From the NCBI GenBank assembly GCA_017649745.1, contig JAGCGE010000276.1, positions 1 through 25,477 of the forward strand: 25,477 bases of DNA, in the 5' to 3' direction. Source of the stretch: Clostridiales bacterium (GTDB taxonomy: Bacteria > Bacillota_A > Clostridia > Saccharofermentanales > Saccharofermentanaceae). The notes beneath the pieces were generated by a model, which had not been told where the DNA came from, did no database searches, and worked only from the letters and a program-made list of their open reading frames with translations. Below are positions 1-7,656 of the stretch, piece after piece. The translations under genes were made by a program, and so were the position numbers. Within the stretch, counting starts at the first letter, position 1. Each line of letters starts with the position of its first letter.

Positions 1-128
1 CACACCTCTTTAATAAACATTTTGTTATAGAATACCACATTTAGTCCTTAACATTTCTTAAACTTTTGTTTGCGATTAATTAGATTTTCGAAGATAGACT
101 TAAGGCAGAAAGAAAGGAGATGAGAACA

Positions 129-434
129 ATGAAAAAGGCATTAAGATTTTTAGGAATATTTGGATTATATACGATCGTCTCACTTGTAGGCATACTCTTC
201 GGAGAATACGTTTTAGGCCACTTCAGCGGCTTATCATCATTCTTCAATCTCAACAACAGAGCTTTCCTGCTCTTCTTCGCTATTCTCTTTTCACTCTCAC
301 TTATAACGGACTTTTTTGTCGGCCTTGCCAAGAGGATCGAAGAAAGAGAGAACAAGCGTCTTACCGCTTTCTATGCTAAAAGAGAGAAAGAGCACAACAA
401 GACAAGAGAACACTTAAAGAAGATCTGCAACTGA
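129..434 (+). CDS. Small two-helix membrane protein of unknown function
   Basis: I do not recognise this 101-aa protein. It has two hydrophobic segments, about residues 5-27 and 46-67, followed by a highly charged, Lys/Arg/Glu-rich tail (about 68-101) that probably lies in the cytoplasm and may form a helix. An in-frame ATG at 120 directly abuts the AAGGAG at 114-119, so it is too close to be used; the ATG at 129 has a 9-nt spacing and is preferred. The stop codon at 432-434 abuts, with no gap, the stop codon of the convergent ABC exporter. Only a weak promoter is visible upstream (TTGCGA near 70, GATAGA near 93). Its function cannot be inferred from context. Confidence 0.75.
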   Translation: MKKALRFLGIFGLYTIVSLVGILFGEYVLGHFSGLSSFFNLNNRAFLLFFAILFSLSLITDFFVGLAKRIEERENKRLTAFYAKREKEHNKTREHLKKICN

Positions 435-2162
435 TCACTTCATCTTATAGAGCGCCGCGTAGATGCCGTTCTTCTCAAGAAGCTCTTCGTGAGTACCGCT
501 CTCCTCTATACCCTTTTCGGTAAGGACCAGGATCCTCTCAGCATTCTTGATCGTCGAGAGCCTGTGAGCGATAACAAGCGTCGTCCTGTTTTTAGCAAGT
601 CTTTCGAGTGACTCCTTAACGATATTCTCACTTTCATTATCAAGCGCACTGGTTGCCTCATCAAGAATGAGGATCGGCGGATTCTTAAGGAATACCCTGG
701 CTATCGATAATCGCTGCTTCTGACCACCCGAAAGCTTGATACCCCTCTGACCGATATCAGTATCATATCCATTTGGCAGTCCCATTATGAACTCATGAGC
801 ATTCGCGAGCTTAGCCGCCTCATAAATCTCTTCATCAGTTGCATCCGGTCTTCCGTACCTGATGTTTTCGATGACACTTCCTGCGAAAAGATAAACATCC
901 TGCTGAACAATTCCGATATTATCCCTGAGGCTCTTGATCTTAACGTCTCTTATATCATTGCCGTCGATCTTGATAGCACCCTTGGTAACATCATAGAACC
1001 TTGGGATAAGGCTACATAGCGTTGTCTTACCGCCTCCTGACGAACCTACGAGAGCAACATAAGACCCGGCAGATATCGTAAGATCGATATGCCTTAAGAC
1101 CCTGTGCGCACCTTCCTTGTACTTAAACGACACATCTTCGAAAACGATATCGCCCTTTACATCCTTAAGTTCCCTGGCGTCTTCCTTATCCTTGATATCC
1201 GGCTCGATATTTATGATCTCCATAAACCTCTCGAATCCGGAATAACCGTTCTGGAAACTCTCCGTAAAGTCGATGATGACCCTTATTGGATCAGTAAAGA
1301 TATTGATATAAAGAAGGAATGTAACAAAATCCGTTATCTCGACGTATCCGCCCGTTATAAGGAAGCCGCCGCTAATGATGACTACAACGTTTATAAGAAG
1401 CGTAAACGCAGTCATGCCAGAATGGAAAAGTCCCATATACTTGTAACTGTTACGCTTAGCTACAAGGAATCCATCATTACCGGTGCTGAACTTACGATTC
1501 TCGATCTCTTCATTTCCAAAAGACTTAACGACCCTGATTCCGGAAAGATTATCTTCGATCTGTGTATTGATCTCAGCTATCTTAACGCGGTTTTCTCTAA
1601 AAGCCCTTCTCATCTTCTTATTAACGAAATAAGCAAACACGAACATTACAGGAACAAGGATAAATGCCGCGATCGTAAGATAGCCGCTTATCATGCTCAA
1701 GATAACGAATGCACCTATAACCTTGATAAACGAGATAACAATATTCTCAGGTCCATGATGCAGAAGCTCACTGATATCAAAAAGATCGCTGGTGATCCTG
1801 CTCATAAGCTGACCAACCTTCTGATCATCAAAAAACGAGAATGACAATTTCTGATAATGAGCAAAGATCTCCGCTCTCATATCGCGCTCGATCTTTGAAC
1901 CCATTACATGACCAACGTAAGAGATGTAGTAATTCGATCCCATCTGCATGAGCACCAGGACCACAAGAGCGATACCCAAGACTATCATCTTGTTTCTTGC
2001 GATAGTCGGATCCTCATAAACTATCGTCGAAGTAATATATTTAACAACAAGCGGGATTACGAGTGCGATAGCAGACGCGAGCACCGCAAAAAACATATCA
2101 AGCAGAAACGTTCCAATATAAGGCTTATAATAGCCCGCCAACTTCCTGAGATTACTCCACAT
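435..2162 (-). CDS. ABC exporter half-transporter (fused membrane and ATPase domains)
   Basis: A 575-aa single-chain half-transporter. The N-terminal part (about 1-320) holds the six-helix type 1 exporter membrane domain; the C-terminal part (about 338-575) is the nucleotide-binding domain. Visible motifs: Walker A GSSGGGKT at 373-380, Q-loop glutamines at 420-421, signature LSGGQ at 477-481, Walker B ILILD at 497-501 followed by Glu502, and H-loop His533. All catalytic residues are present, so it should be active as a dimer that exports a lipid, drug or peptide from the cytoplasm. No partner half-transporter is adjacent, which suggests a homodimer or a partner elsewhere. AAAAGG lies 9 nt upstream of the ATG. 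The substrate cannot be predicted; the family covers BmrA/MsbA-like multidrug and lipid exporters. Confidence 0.93.
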   Translation of the reverse strand: MWSNLRKLAGYYKPYIGTFLLDMFFAVLASAIALVIPLVVKYITSTIVYEDPTIARNKMIVLGIALVVLVLMQMGSNYYISYVGHVMGSKIERDMRAEIFAHYQKLSFSFFDDQKVGQLMSRITSDLFDISELLHHGPENIVISFIKVIGAFVILSMISGYLTIAAFILVPVMFVFAYFVNKKMRRAFRENRVKIAEINTQIEDNLSGIRVVKSFGNEEIENRKFSTGNDGFLVAKRNSYKYMGLFHSGMTAFTLLINVVVIISGGFLITGGYVEITDFVTFLLYINIFTDPIRVIIDFTESFQNGYSGFERFMEIINIEPDIKDKEDARELKDVKGDIVFEDVSFKYKEGAHRVLRHIDLTISAGSYVALVGSSGGGKTTLCSLIPRFYDVTKGAIKIDGNDIRDVKIKSLRDNIGIVQQDVYLFAGSVIENIRYGRPDATDEEIYEAAKLANAHEFIMGLPNGYDTDIGQRGIKLSGGQKQRLSIARVFLKNPPILILDEATSALDNESENIVKESLERLAKNRTTLVIAHRLSTIKNAERILVLTEKGIEESGTHEELLEKNGIYAALYKMK

Positions 2163-2245
2163 TTCAACATACCTTTTCAGAAATTTTAAAGACTATTATG
2201 CAACTACAAAAACGATTATTCAATAAGAAAATCCCGACATCCTTA

Positions 2246-2827
2246 TCAAAGATCAGCAATAAGATAAGCTCTGCAAGGCGCACCGTCAGAGCCGCCCAGA
2301 TTAAGCGGCACTGCGCTCAGGAAATACTTGCCTTCATCAACCTTTTCGAGAACGATACCTTCGAGCAGAGTTATACCTTTTCCAAGAAGCACAAGGTGGA
2401 CATCCTTTGGCGCATCCTCCGGACCTACTGTCTGACTCTCGTTACCTATCAGCACTATATCCGAATCAGCAAACACCTTAGCAGCATCTAAAGTAACAGT
2501 TGCTTTGCCTTTGATAAGGATCCTTTTCGAACCCTCAGACTTCTTAAGGATCAAAGACGCATCTTCTGAAGTTACGTCACCATCGTGCTGTGCGACATAA
2601 CACTCACCGACATACGGCTCTAAGCCCATCTCATCGATCTTCTTACCGTCATCGATAAAATGAAAAGGTGCATCAACATGTGTTCCGTTATGTGCACACA
2701 TGGCGATCTCTGTAAGATTACAGATATCCCCGTCGCTTATTTTCATCACTCTTTTACCAACAGGCTGAGGATCTCCCGGAAAAACATTACAATTAAAAAC
2801 TTCCTGCGAAATGTCGATAAGTCTCAT
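2246..2827 (-). CDS. Cyclase family protein (kynurenine formamidase-like metal hydrolase)
   Basis: A 193-aa protein of the cyclase family (Pfam PF04199), which includes bacterial arylformamidases. The family metal-binding motif HxGTHxDxPxH is complete as HNGTHVDAPFH at residues 46-56. The C-terminal stretch with PLNLGGSDGAP (about 174-184) also fits the family. The track start at 2833 directly abuts GAAGGAG (2834-2840); the ATG at 2827 is 6 nt from it and is the better start. It lies 83 nt upstream of the ABC exporter on the same strand and could share its transcript, but the two have no obvious joint role. Real substrates in this family range from N-formylkynurenine to other amides and lactones; nothing here indicates tryptophan catabolism, so only the fold-level call is safe. 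Confidence 0.87.
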   Translation of the reverse strand: MRLIDISQEVFNCNVFPGDPQPVGKRVMKISDGDICNLTEIAMCAHNGTHVDAPFHFIDDGKKIDEMGLEPYVGECYVAQHDGDVTSEDASLILKKSEGSKRILIKGKATVTLDAAKVFADSDIVLIGNESQTVGPEDAPKDVHLVLLGKGITLLEGIVLEKVDEGKYFLSAVPLNLGGSDGAPCRAYLIADL

Positions 2828-2987
2828 AAGCATCTCCTTCTTTATATTTGCTTATAGTATATCGAAAACACTTAAGATTATCTTTATCAATTCAGAACTA
2901 TATCTTATTTCTATCGAGAAGTTTAATTAACCCCCAATTCATAAGATGAAATCAATGAACGGCATAGGCCAAATTGGAGGTTTATAT

Positions 2988-3923
2988 ATGTCACAACACG
3001 TTACGAACCAAAGTAAGTGGAAGCCGTGGAAAGGCTTTGTACTCTTTGGTATCACGATGGTGATCATCATCTTAGGAGGAATACTGTCGACTTACATCGG
3101 CATATGGGGCACTCTCTTGTCTCAGGCAGCTATGCTCGGCTTGGCGATCGCAGCCTGCCTCATCAACAAGACCCCTCTTAAAGAGGTATTTCCTATTAAG
3201 AAGATCACCTTTAGAGACCTTGTCGCCGTCATCCTTTTATGGATAGGCGGACATGCGATAGGTACGGCATCGATCTATCTGTCGGGTATGATATTCCCAA
3301 ACTACTACGAAACGGTAAACGGGAACATGGAAACACTCCTCACGGGTGGAATCCTTATCGTCTCTTTTATCACGGTAGTACTCTGCCCGCCGATATGTGA
3401 AGAGGCAATCACAAGAGGTGCTATCCTAAGCAATTTCAGAGGTCTCAAACACGACTGGTTGATCGTCCTTATCATCGGACTCATGTTCGGCGCTATGCAC
3501 ACAGATCCGATAAGGTTCATCAACACGGCGATCTTGGGAGCAACAGCCGCTTACTTTATGGTAAAGAGGAACAATCTCACACTACCTGCTCTTCTTCACC
3601 TGATCAACAACTTCGTCGCAGGAGGTATCCAGATCCTGCTCTCTATGTTCGTTTCTGACAAAGCAGAGCAGATCTCAGAAGCAACATCCACATATTCTAA
3701 TGTGAATCTTCTGTCTTCAACAATGGTTACATTCTGCTTCGCACCGATCTGCATCGTTCTCGGAGTCCATCTCATCAGACGTCAAAACCAGATCGAAAAA
3801 GGAGAACCAAAAAGCGGTAAGCTTTGGCCAAAAATAATCATTGCCACAGTCTTATCAATTGCGATCCTTGCAGAAGGACTGATACTGCAAATTAAATACC
3901 CTGTTATGACACAGGCTAAGTAA
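2988..3923 (+). CDS. CPBP family intramembrane glutamic/metal protease
   Basis: A 311-aa integral membrane protein with about eight hydrophobic segments. It carries the three conserved motifs of the CPBP (CaaX protease and bacteriocin-processing, Abi) family: EExxxR as Glu138-Glu139...Arg143, FxxxH as Phe167...His171, and HxxxN as His204...Asn207. All catalytic residues are in place. An in-frame ATG at 2946 has no ribosome binding site; GGAGG at 2976-2980 sits 7 nt from the ATG at 2988, so that start is chosen. The gene appears to be a single unit, ended by the terminator at 3962. Family members process prenylated proteins, act in bacteriocin immunity or serve as membrane protein scaffolds; no bacteriocin gene is adjacent, so the substrate is unknown. 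Confidence 0.9.
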   Translation: MSQHVTNQSKWKPWKGFVLFGITMVIIILGGILSTYIGIWGTLLSQAAMLGLAIAACLINKTPLKEVFPIKKITFRDLVAVILLWIGGHAIGTASIYLSGMIFPNYYETVNGNMETLLTGGILIVSFITVVLCPPICEEAITRGAILSNFRGLKHDWLIVLIIGLMFGAMHTDPIRFINTAILGATAAYFMVKRNNLTLPALLHLINNFVAGGIQILLSMFVSDKAEQISEATSTYSNVNLLSSTMVTFCFAPICIVLGVHLIRRQNQIEKGEPKSGKLWPKIIIATVLSIAILAEGLILQIKYPVMTQAK

Positions 3924-3961
3924 GGTATAAAGAATTACAGGCACGCCGTTCATTAACCCCC

Positions 3962-3992
3962 GAACTGTCTCTTCCAAGAGGCAGTTCTTTTT
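3962..3992 (+). terminator. Rho-independent terminator after the CPBP protease gene
   Basis: GAACTGTCTCTT at 3962-3973 pairs with AAGAGGCAGTTC at 3976-3987, giving about 10-12 bp with one U-G wobble that pairs only in plus-strand RNA, followed by a T-run (TTCTTTTTAT). It lies 38 nt after the protease stop codon. Confidence 0.9.
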
Positions 3993-4011
3993 ATATCCGA
4001 GATACTCTTTC

Positions 4012-4304
4012 AAAGGTTGGATTTATAAAGCAAAGCCTTCTCCAAAGTCCCTGCTGACAGGTTTTCTTTTGTTTTTCCAACCATTGATCGTCTTTCCAAA
4101 AACTCATTTTTACTTTTCCAACCCTAAGCTTTAGAACCGCTTTCAAAATCTGTTCTTAACGAGCCTGCATCCCAGTAAGATCGCAATTTCGAAGAGAAAG
4201 CAGAACCAAAGGTTGGATTTCCTTGGACACCGTCTTTTTCTTTTCGGACACTAGGTTGGATTTTTTAAACAGCGCTTTTGAGAAGAAGTCATAGGGTTGG
4301 AAAA
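4012..4304 (+). repeat. Cluster of six GGTTGGA repeats in both orientations in a gene-free stretch
   Basis: Between the terminator and the TetR gene there are about 400 nt without a convincing ORF. Six copies of GGTTGGA lie here. On the plus strand they are within 4012-4024, 4208-4220, 4253-4263 and 4292-4304; on the minus strand within 4072-4082 and 4114-4126. Two plus copies share the 13-mer AAAGGTTGGATTT exactly. The copy at 4292-4304 (TAGGGTTGGAAAA) is the exact reverse complement of 4114-4126. The repeats fall into a TTT-flanked and an AAA-flanked type. No hairpin, ORF or known RNA family was recognised. They could be a regulator binding array upstream of the TetR-ABC operon, or remnants of a dispersed repeat. 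Confidence 0.6.
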
Positions 4305-4331
4305 AACACTTGAAGACAGAATTAGGGGGTC

Positions 4332-4359
4332 TTCACAAAAATGGTCAATGGGAGATAAT
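4332..4359 (+). promoter_or_regulatory. Probable promoter of the TetR-ABC operon
   Basis: TTCACA at 4332-4337 and GATAAT at 4354-4359 are separated by 16 nt and resemble -35 and -10 boxes of a housekeeping promoter. Transcription would start near 4366, inside the palindrome at 4364-4380. A 7-bp inverted repeat (TGAAGAC at 4311-4317, GTCTTCA at 4329-4335) overlaps the -35 region and could be a second protein site. Confidence 0.55.
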
Positions 4360-4363
4360 GGTA

Positions 4364-4380
4364 TTAACCGAGTCGGTCAA
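4364..4380 (+). promoter_or_regulatory. Probable TetR operator (17-bp palindrome)
   Basis: TTAACCGA, a central G, then TCGGTCAA: 7 of 8 positions in each arm are symmetric. It lies right after the -10 box and directly before the GGAGG ribosome binding site of the TetR gene. Size, symmetry and position fit autorepression by a TetR-family dimer. Confidence 0.72.
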
Positions 4381-4393
4381 CGGAGGAAATCGA

Positions 4394-4999
4394 ATGAACG
4401 AGAAATTCTATGCGCTGCCTGTAGAAAAACAAAAGAGGATCATTAACGCGGGATTCAAAGTATTCGCGAGGAACTCTTATAAGAAGAGCCCCGTAAATGA
4501 GATCGCGATGGAGGCTGACATCAGTAAGTCGCTGCTGTTCTTCTACTTCAAGAACAAGAAGGAGCTTTATCTGTTCCTTCTGAAGCAGGTGGAGCTCATA
4601 ACTGCCAACACTCTCAAGAATGAAGGAGCGTTCGGAGGCGATGACATCTTCGACATGATGTACAAGGGACTCGTGATCAAAACAAGGATCATGAGAGCTT
4701 ATCCTGACATGAGCAAGTTCGCGATCAAGGCTTATTACGAAGAAGACCCTGAGGTCAAAGATCAAGTCAGAAAGGTCATCTCACCATACACAAAGGCAGA
4801 GACTAATCCGGTGATGCCACCACTTGATCCATCCAAGTTCAAAGACGGTATCGATCTTAAGATGATGTATCAGGATATCTATCTGGCATCAGAAGGCTTT
4901 GTCTGGCGCATGCAACAGGCAGCTGATTTTGAAGCTGACAGGCTTGAAAAAGAGTACAAGGAACTCATCGATTTCTGGAAGAAAATGTACCTAAAATAA
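4394..4999 (+). CDS. TetR/AcrR family transcriptional regulator
   Basis: A 201-aa regulator. Residues about 8-60 form the TetR DNA-binding domain, with the helix-turn-helix at about 33-52 (VNEIAMEADISKSLLFFYF) and the typical KELYLFLL continuation. The rest is the helical ligand and dimerisation domain, which is not conserved enough to name a ligand. The open frame extends upstream to 4310, but that part covers the promoter and operator; GGAGG at 4382-4386 is 7 nt from the ATG at 4394, so this start is chosen. The next gene starts 11 nt after the stop, and its ribosome binding site overlaps the stop codon. The regulator thus probably represses its own operon, including the ABC pair, through the palindrome at 4364-4380. 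Confidence 0.93.
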   Translation: MNEKFYALPVEKQKRIINAGFKVFARNSYKKSPVNEIAMEADISKSLLFFYFKNKKELYLFLLKQVELITANTLKNEGAFGGDDIFDMMYKGLVIKTRIMRAYPDMSKFAIKAYYEEDPEVKDQVRKVISPYTKAETNPVMPPLDPSKFKDGIDLKMMYQDIYLASEGFVWRMQQAADFEADRLEKEYKELIDFWKKMYLK

Positions 5000-5010
5000 G
5001 GAGCAAACGG

Positions 5011-5829
5011 ATGAATATCATAGAAGCAAAAAAACTTACAAAGACCTATGGCAAGAGCCGTGGCATAAACGAATTGGATCTGATCGTTGAAGAGGGAGAT
5101 TTCTTCGGATTCATCGGACCGAATGGTGCCGGCAAATCGACGACCATCAGGACTCTTCTGGGGCTCATAAGTCCGACAGGCGGAAGCGCTACAGTCATGG
5201 GATTCGATATCGTAAAAGATCAGAAGAAGATCCTGGAAAAAACAGGTTATCTTCCTTCAGAGATCAACTTCTACAATGGTATGAAGGTCAAAGACGTCAT
5301 CAAGTATTCTGCTGATCTTCGCCATGCGAAATGCGCTGATAAGGCAAAGAAACTAGCTGAAAGACTTGGACTTGATATGAACAAGAAAGTAAGCGATCTT
5401 TCTCTCGGCAATCGAAAAAAAGTCGGAATCGTCTGTGCCGTTCAGCATAGCCCTGACCTTCTGATCCTAGATGAGCCGACTTCAGGACTCGACCCACTGA
5501 TGCAAAGAGAATTCTTCAACATTCTTAATGAAGAAAATAAGAGAGGCGCAACCATCTTCTTCTCTTCCCATATCCTATCAGAAGTCCAGAACAACTGCAG
5601 ATCAGCAGCATTCATTAAAGACGGCAAGATCATAATCTCTGACAAGGTTGAAAAGCTTGAAGAGACAGGCGCGAAGAAAGTCTGTGTTAAGACTCGCGAA
5701 GAGACAAAAGAGTATATCTACAAAGGCGACATCAATAAGCTCCTTAAAGAGCTTGCAGCTAAAGAACCGCTCGATGTTACGATCTCAGAGCCAAGCCTTG
5801 AAGATATCTTCATGAACTACTATGAATAA
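5011..5829 (+). CDS. ABC-2 type transporter ATP-binding protein
   Basis: A 272-aa stand-alone ABC ATPase. Walker A GPNGAGKST is at 36-44, the signature appears as LSLGN at 130-134 (Gly to Leu at the third position relative to LSGGQ), Walker B LLILD at 150-154 with Glu155, and the H-loop histidine at 187. The Q-loop region reads GYLPSE without a clear Gln, as is often seen in ATPases that pair with ABC-2 permeases. The last 60 or so residues are the usual C-terminal extension ending in PSLEDIFMNYYE. It sits between the TetR gene and the membrane partner (11-nt gaps on both sides), so the three are one operon. A drug, peptide or lipid export role under TetR control is likely, but the substrate is unknown. 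Confidence 0.94.
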   Translation: MNIIEAKKLTKTYGKSRGINELDLIVEEGDFFGFIGPNGAGKSTTIRTLLGLISPTGGSATVMGFDIVKDQKKILEKTGYLPSEINFYNGMKVKDVIKYSADLRHAKCADKAKKLAERLGLDMNKKVSDLSLGNRKKVGIVCAVQHSPDLLILDEPTSGLDPLMQREFFNILNEENKRGATIFFSSHILSEVQNNCRSAAFIKDGKIIISDKVEKLEETGAKKVCVKTREETKEYIYKGDINKLLKELAAKEPLDVTISEPSLEDIFMNYYE

Positions 5830-5840
5830 GGGGAATTGTT

Positions 5841-6629
5841 ATGACAATCTTTAAACAGGAAATAAAATCACAGAAACTGGCTATCATAATCTGGAGCCTG
5901 TCGATCGGTCTTCTGATAGCGATGTGCGTGTTCATGTACCCTGATATGAAATCAGAGATGGATGACGTAAACGAGATATTCTCATCTATGGGAAACTTCA
6001 CTTCTGCTTTCGGAATGGATCAGTTGAACTTTGGAACACTTATTGGATTCTATGCAGTTGAAGCCGGAAATATATTAGGAATCGGCGGAGCATTCTTTGC
6101 TGCCATAACAGCTATCTCAGCGCTTCTAAAGGAAGAGAAAGACAGAACGGCCGAGTTCCTTATGACTCACCCTGTAAGCAGGACTCACGTGATCTTAAGT
6201 AAGCTCCTGAGCACATTTGCGATAATCCTTATCCTTAATGTGATCGTGTTCGCCTGCTCGGCTTTATCGATACTAGCGATCGGAGAAGATATCGACTGGA
6301 AGATCATGCTTCTTATTCACCTGGCTTACCTTCTCATGCAGTTTGAGATCGCAGGTCTTTGCTTCGGAATTTCGGCTTTCCTGAGCAAGTCGGGCCTTGG
6401 TATAGGAATCGGAATCGCATCCATGTTCTATTTCCTTAACATCGTTGCCAACATCTCTGATGATGCGAAAAGCCTTAAGTACATCACACCTTTCGGTTAC
6501 ACAGAAAGCTCTGACATCATTAACGATAAAGCTCTCAACACTTCGTATATCATCCCAGGCATGATCATCATGGTCATCGGCATCGTCGCTGCTTTCGTAT
6601 ATTACCGTAAGAAAGACATTAAGTCCTGA
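5841..6629 (+). CDS. ABC-2 type transporter permease subunit
   Basis: A 262-aa membrane protein with about six hydrophobic segments (roughly 14-32, 76-96, 118-146, 155-180, 184-205, 237-255). The cytoplasmic loop after the second helix reads EEKDRTAEFLMTHPVSR, the conserved coupling region of this ABC-2 permease group. It starts 11 nt after the ATPase stop, with AAGGGG as ribosome binding site, so it is the membrane partner of the ATPase at 5011-5829. The complex would be two ATPases plus two copies of this subunit in the cytoplasmic membrane. No terminator is visible immediately after it, and the HAD gene follows 63 nt later. Confidence 0.92.
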   Translation: MTIFKQEIKSQKLAIIIWSLSIGLLIAMCVFMYPDMKSEMDDVNEIFSSMGNFTSAFGMDQLNFGTLIGFYAVEAGNILGIGGAFFAAITAISALLKEEKDRTAEFLMTHPVSRTHVILSKLLSTFAIILILNVIVFACSALSILAIGEDIDWKIMLLIHLAYLLMQFEIAGLCFGISAFLSKSGLGIGIGIASMFYFLNIVANISDDAKSLKYITPFGYTESSDIINDKALNTSYIIPGMIIMVIGIVAAFVYYRKKDIKS

Positions 6630-6692
6630 CATATTGCAAGCGAAATAACATAGTGCTATTATTTCCGACAATATCGAAAGGCAGGTGAGAAA

Positions 6693-7460
6693 ATGAAATT
6701 ACTACTATTCGATCTTGACGGAACACTTCTTAAGTCAGACAAGACGATATCTAAGCGCACAGCAGATGCGATCAACAAGATCAGGAGCAGAGGCTACACG
6801 ATCGGTATCTCCACTTCAAGAAGTGAAAGCAACAGCCTGAAGTTTACTGACAAACTTAACCCTGACATCATAATCTCGAGCGGCGGAGCAATGGTAAGTT
6901 GCAATGGCAAGATAATTGTCTTAGAGGAGTTCGACGGACAAAGAACCAAAGAAATAATTAGTAAAGCTCGCGAGATCTGCGGAGACCTTAATATCACTGT
7001 AGACACAGCAGGAGAAGATGCAGAATTCTACCGTAATTTCATCCCTCCTCAAGACGAACTTGAAAAGAGCTGGGGACAAAGTATCGACACTGACTTCAAC
7101 GATTTTGAAAAAGCTTCACTAAAGATCTGCTTCGAGATCCAAGACGAGGATAAGGCAGAAGAACTAAGGCGCGCCCTACCCGACTGTGATTTCATTCATT
7201 TCACCGACGGTGACTGGTATAAAGCAACCAAATCAGGCATCACCAAAGAAACTGCGATCACTAAACTTTGTGATCACCTCAACATCGACATAAACGATGT
7301 AACTGCATTCGGCGATGACCTTGCTGACATAGGGATGCTTAAGTTATGCGGAACAGGAGTCGCGATGGGTAACGCTCTTCAGGAAGTAAAAGATAAGGCT
7401 GATATAACGATCGGGTCAAATGACGAAGACGGTATTGCAGATTATCTGGAGACAATATAA
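6693..7460 (+). CDS. Cof-type HAD-IIB family phosphatase
   Basis: A 255-aa member of the Cof subfamily of haloacid dehalogenase-like hydrolases, which remove phosphate from sugar phosphates, nucleotides or flavin. Motif I is DLDGT with the nucleophile Asp7 and acid/base Asp9; motif II is STSRS around residue 40-44; the motif III lysine is probably Lys185; motif IV is GDDLAD with Asp208 and Asp209. The IIB-type cap lies between about 85 and 180. Length and motifs are normal for the family, so it should be active. It follows the ABC permease by 63 nt and may be read from the same transcript, ending at the strong hairpin at 7461-7496. Its substrate cannot be told from sequence. A second Cof-type gene lies at 16914-17672. 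Confidence 0.93.
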   Translation: MKLLLFDLDGTLLKSDKTISKRTADAINKIRSRGYTIGISTSRSESNSLKFTDKLNPDIIISSGGAMVSCNGKIIVLEEFDGQRTKEIISKAREICGDLNITVDTAGEDAEFYRNFIPPQDELEKSWGQSIDTDFNDFEKASLKICFEIQDEDKAEELRRALPDCDFIHFTDGDWYKATKSGITKETAITKLCDHLNIDINDVTAFGDDLADIGMLKLCGTGVAMGNALQEVKDKADITIGSNDEDGIADYLETI

Positions 7461-7505
7461 AAGAAGGTTGTTTCACAAATGTGAGACAACCTTCTTTGTA
7501 TTTAC
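7461..7505 (+). terminator. Strong hairpin terminator after the HAD gene, possibly bidirectional
   Basis: AAGAAGGTTGTTTCACA (7461-7477) pairs with TGTGAGACAACCTTCTT (7480-7496): 17 bp with one wobble that pairs in plus-strand RNA (U-G) but is a C-A mismatch in minus-strand RNA. The plus side has a weak T-tract (TTTGTATTT), the minus side TTTTATATTG, so it may also stop the minus-strand unit ending at 7515. Confidence 0.88.
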
Positions 7506-7514
7506 CCTTATTGA

Positions 7515-7640
7515 TCAGAGTGGATGGAACTCGCCTTCCTGCGGCTCAGTCTCATCTGGGATCTGAACTGAAGTTTCAATCGTACCTTGAAGTTTGATGA
7601 TCTCCAATTCAGGTGCATAATATTCGTTCTTGATTTTCAT
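7515..7640 (-). CDS. Short 41-aa peptide gene downstream of the surface protein
   Basis: A 41-aa ORF with a very good ribosome binding site: AGGAGG at 7645-7650, 4 nt before the ATG. It follows the surface protein stop by 16 nt and ends just before the shared hairpin, so it is the last gene of that operon. The peptide begins MKIKNEYYAPELEIIKLQG and continues with ETSVQIPDE and an acidic, Pro-containing tail; it has no Cys, no signal peptide and no membrane segment. From memory, short proteins with a YYAPELE-type start and a following Thr-Ser occur widely in gut Firmicutes, often near large secreted proteins, with no established function. The strong ribosome binding site and location make it a likely real gene; a precursor peptide role is only a possibility. 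Confidence 0.72.
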   Translation of the reverse strand: MKIKNEYYAPELEIIKLQGTIETSVQIPDETEPQEGEFHPL

Positions 7641-7656
7641 AGGTCCTCCTAATAGA

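Noticed and set aside
432..437. TGATCA shared by the abutting stop codons of two convergent genes
   Set aside because: It is a notable packing but needs no further explanation; no terminator hairpin or regulatory signal is visible.
1104..1844. 246-codon plus-strand frame
   Set aside because: It is the antisense shadow of the ABC exporter, whose motifs are all intact on the minus strand.
2926..3961. ATTAACCCCC on both sides of the CPBP protease gene as a possible element boundary
   Set aside because: A single 10-mer pair without terminal inverted repeats or a transposase is not enough; the gene has its own ribosome binding site and terminator.
4012..4304. CRISPR array or tandem repeat
   Set aside because: The GGTTGGA copies are short, in both orientations and irregularly spaced, without constant spacers or cas genes nearby.
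4310..4393. N-terminal extension of the TetR protein
   Set aside because: This part contains the promoter and palindrome; the GGAGG 7 nt before 4394 marks the true start.
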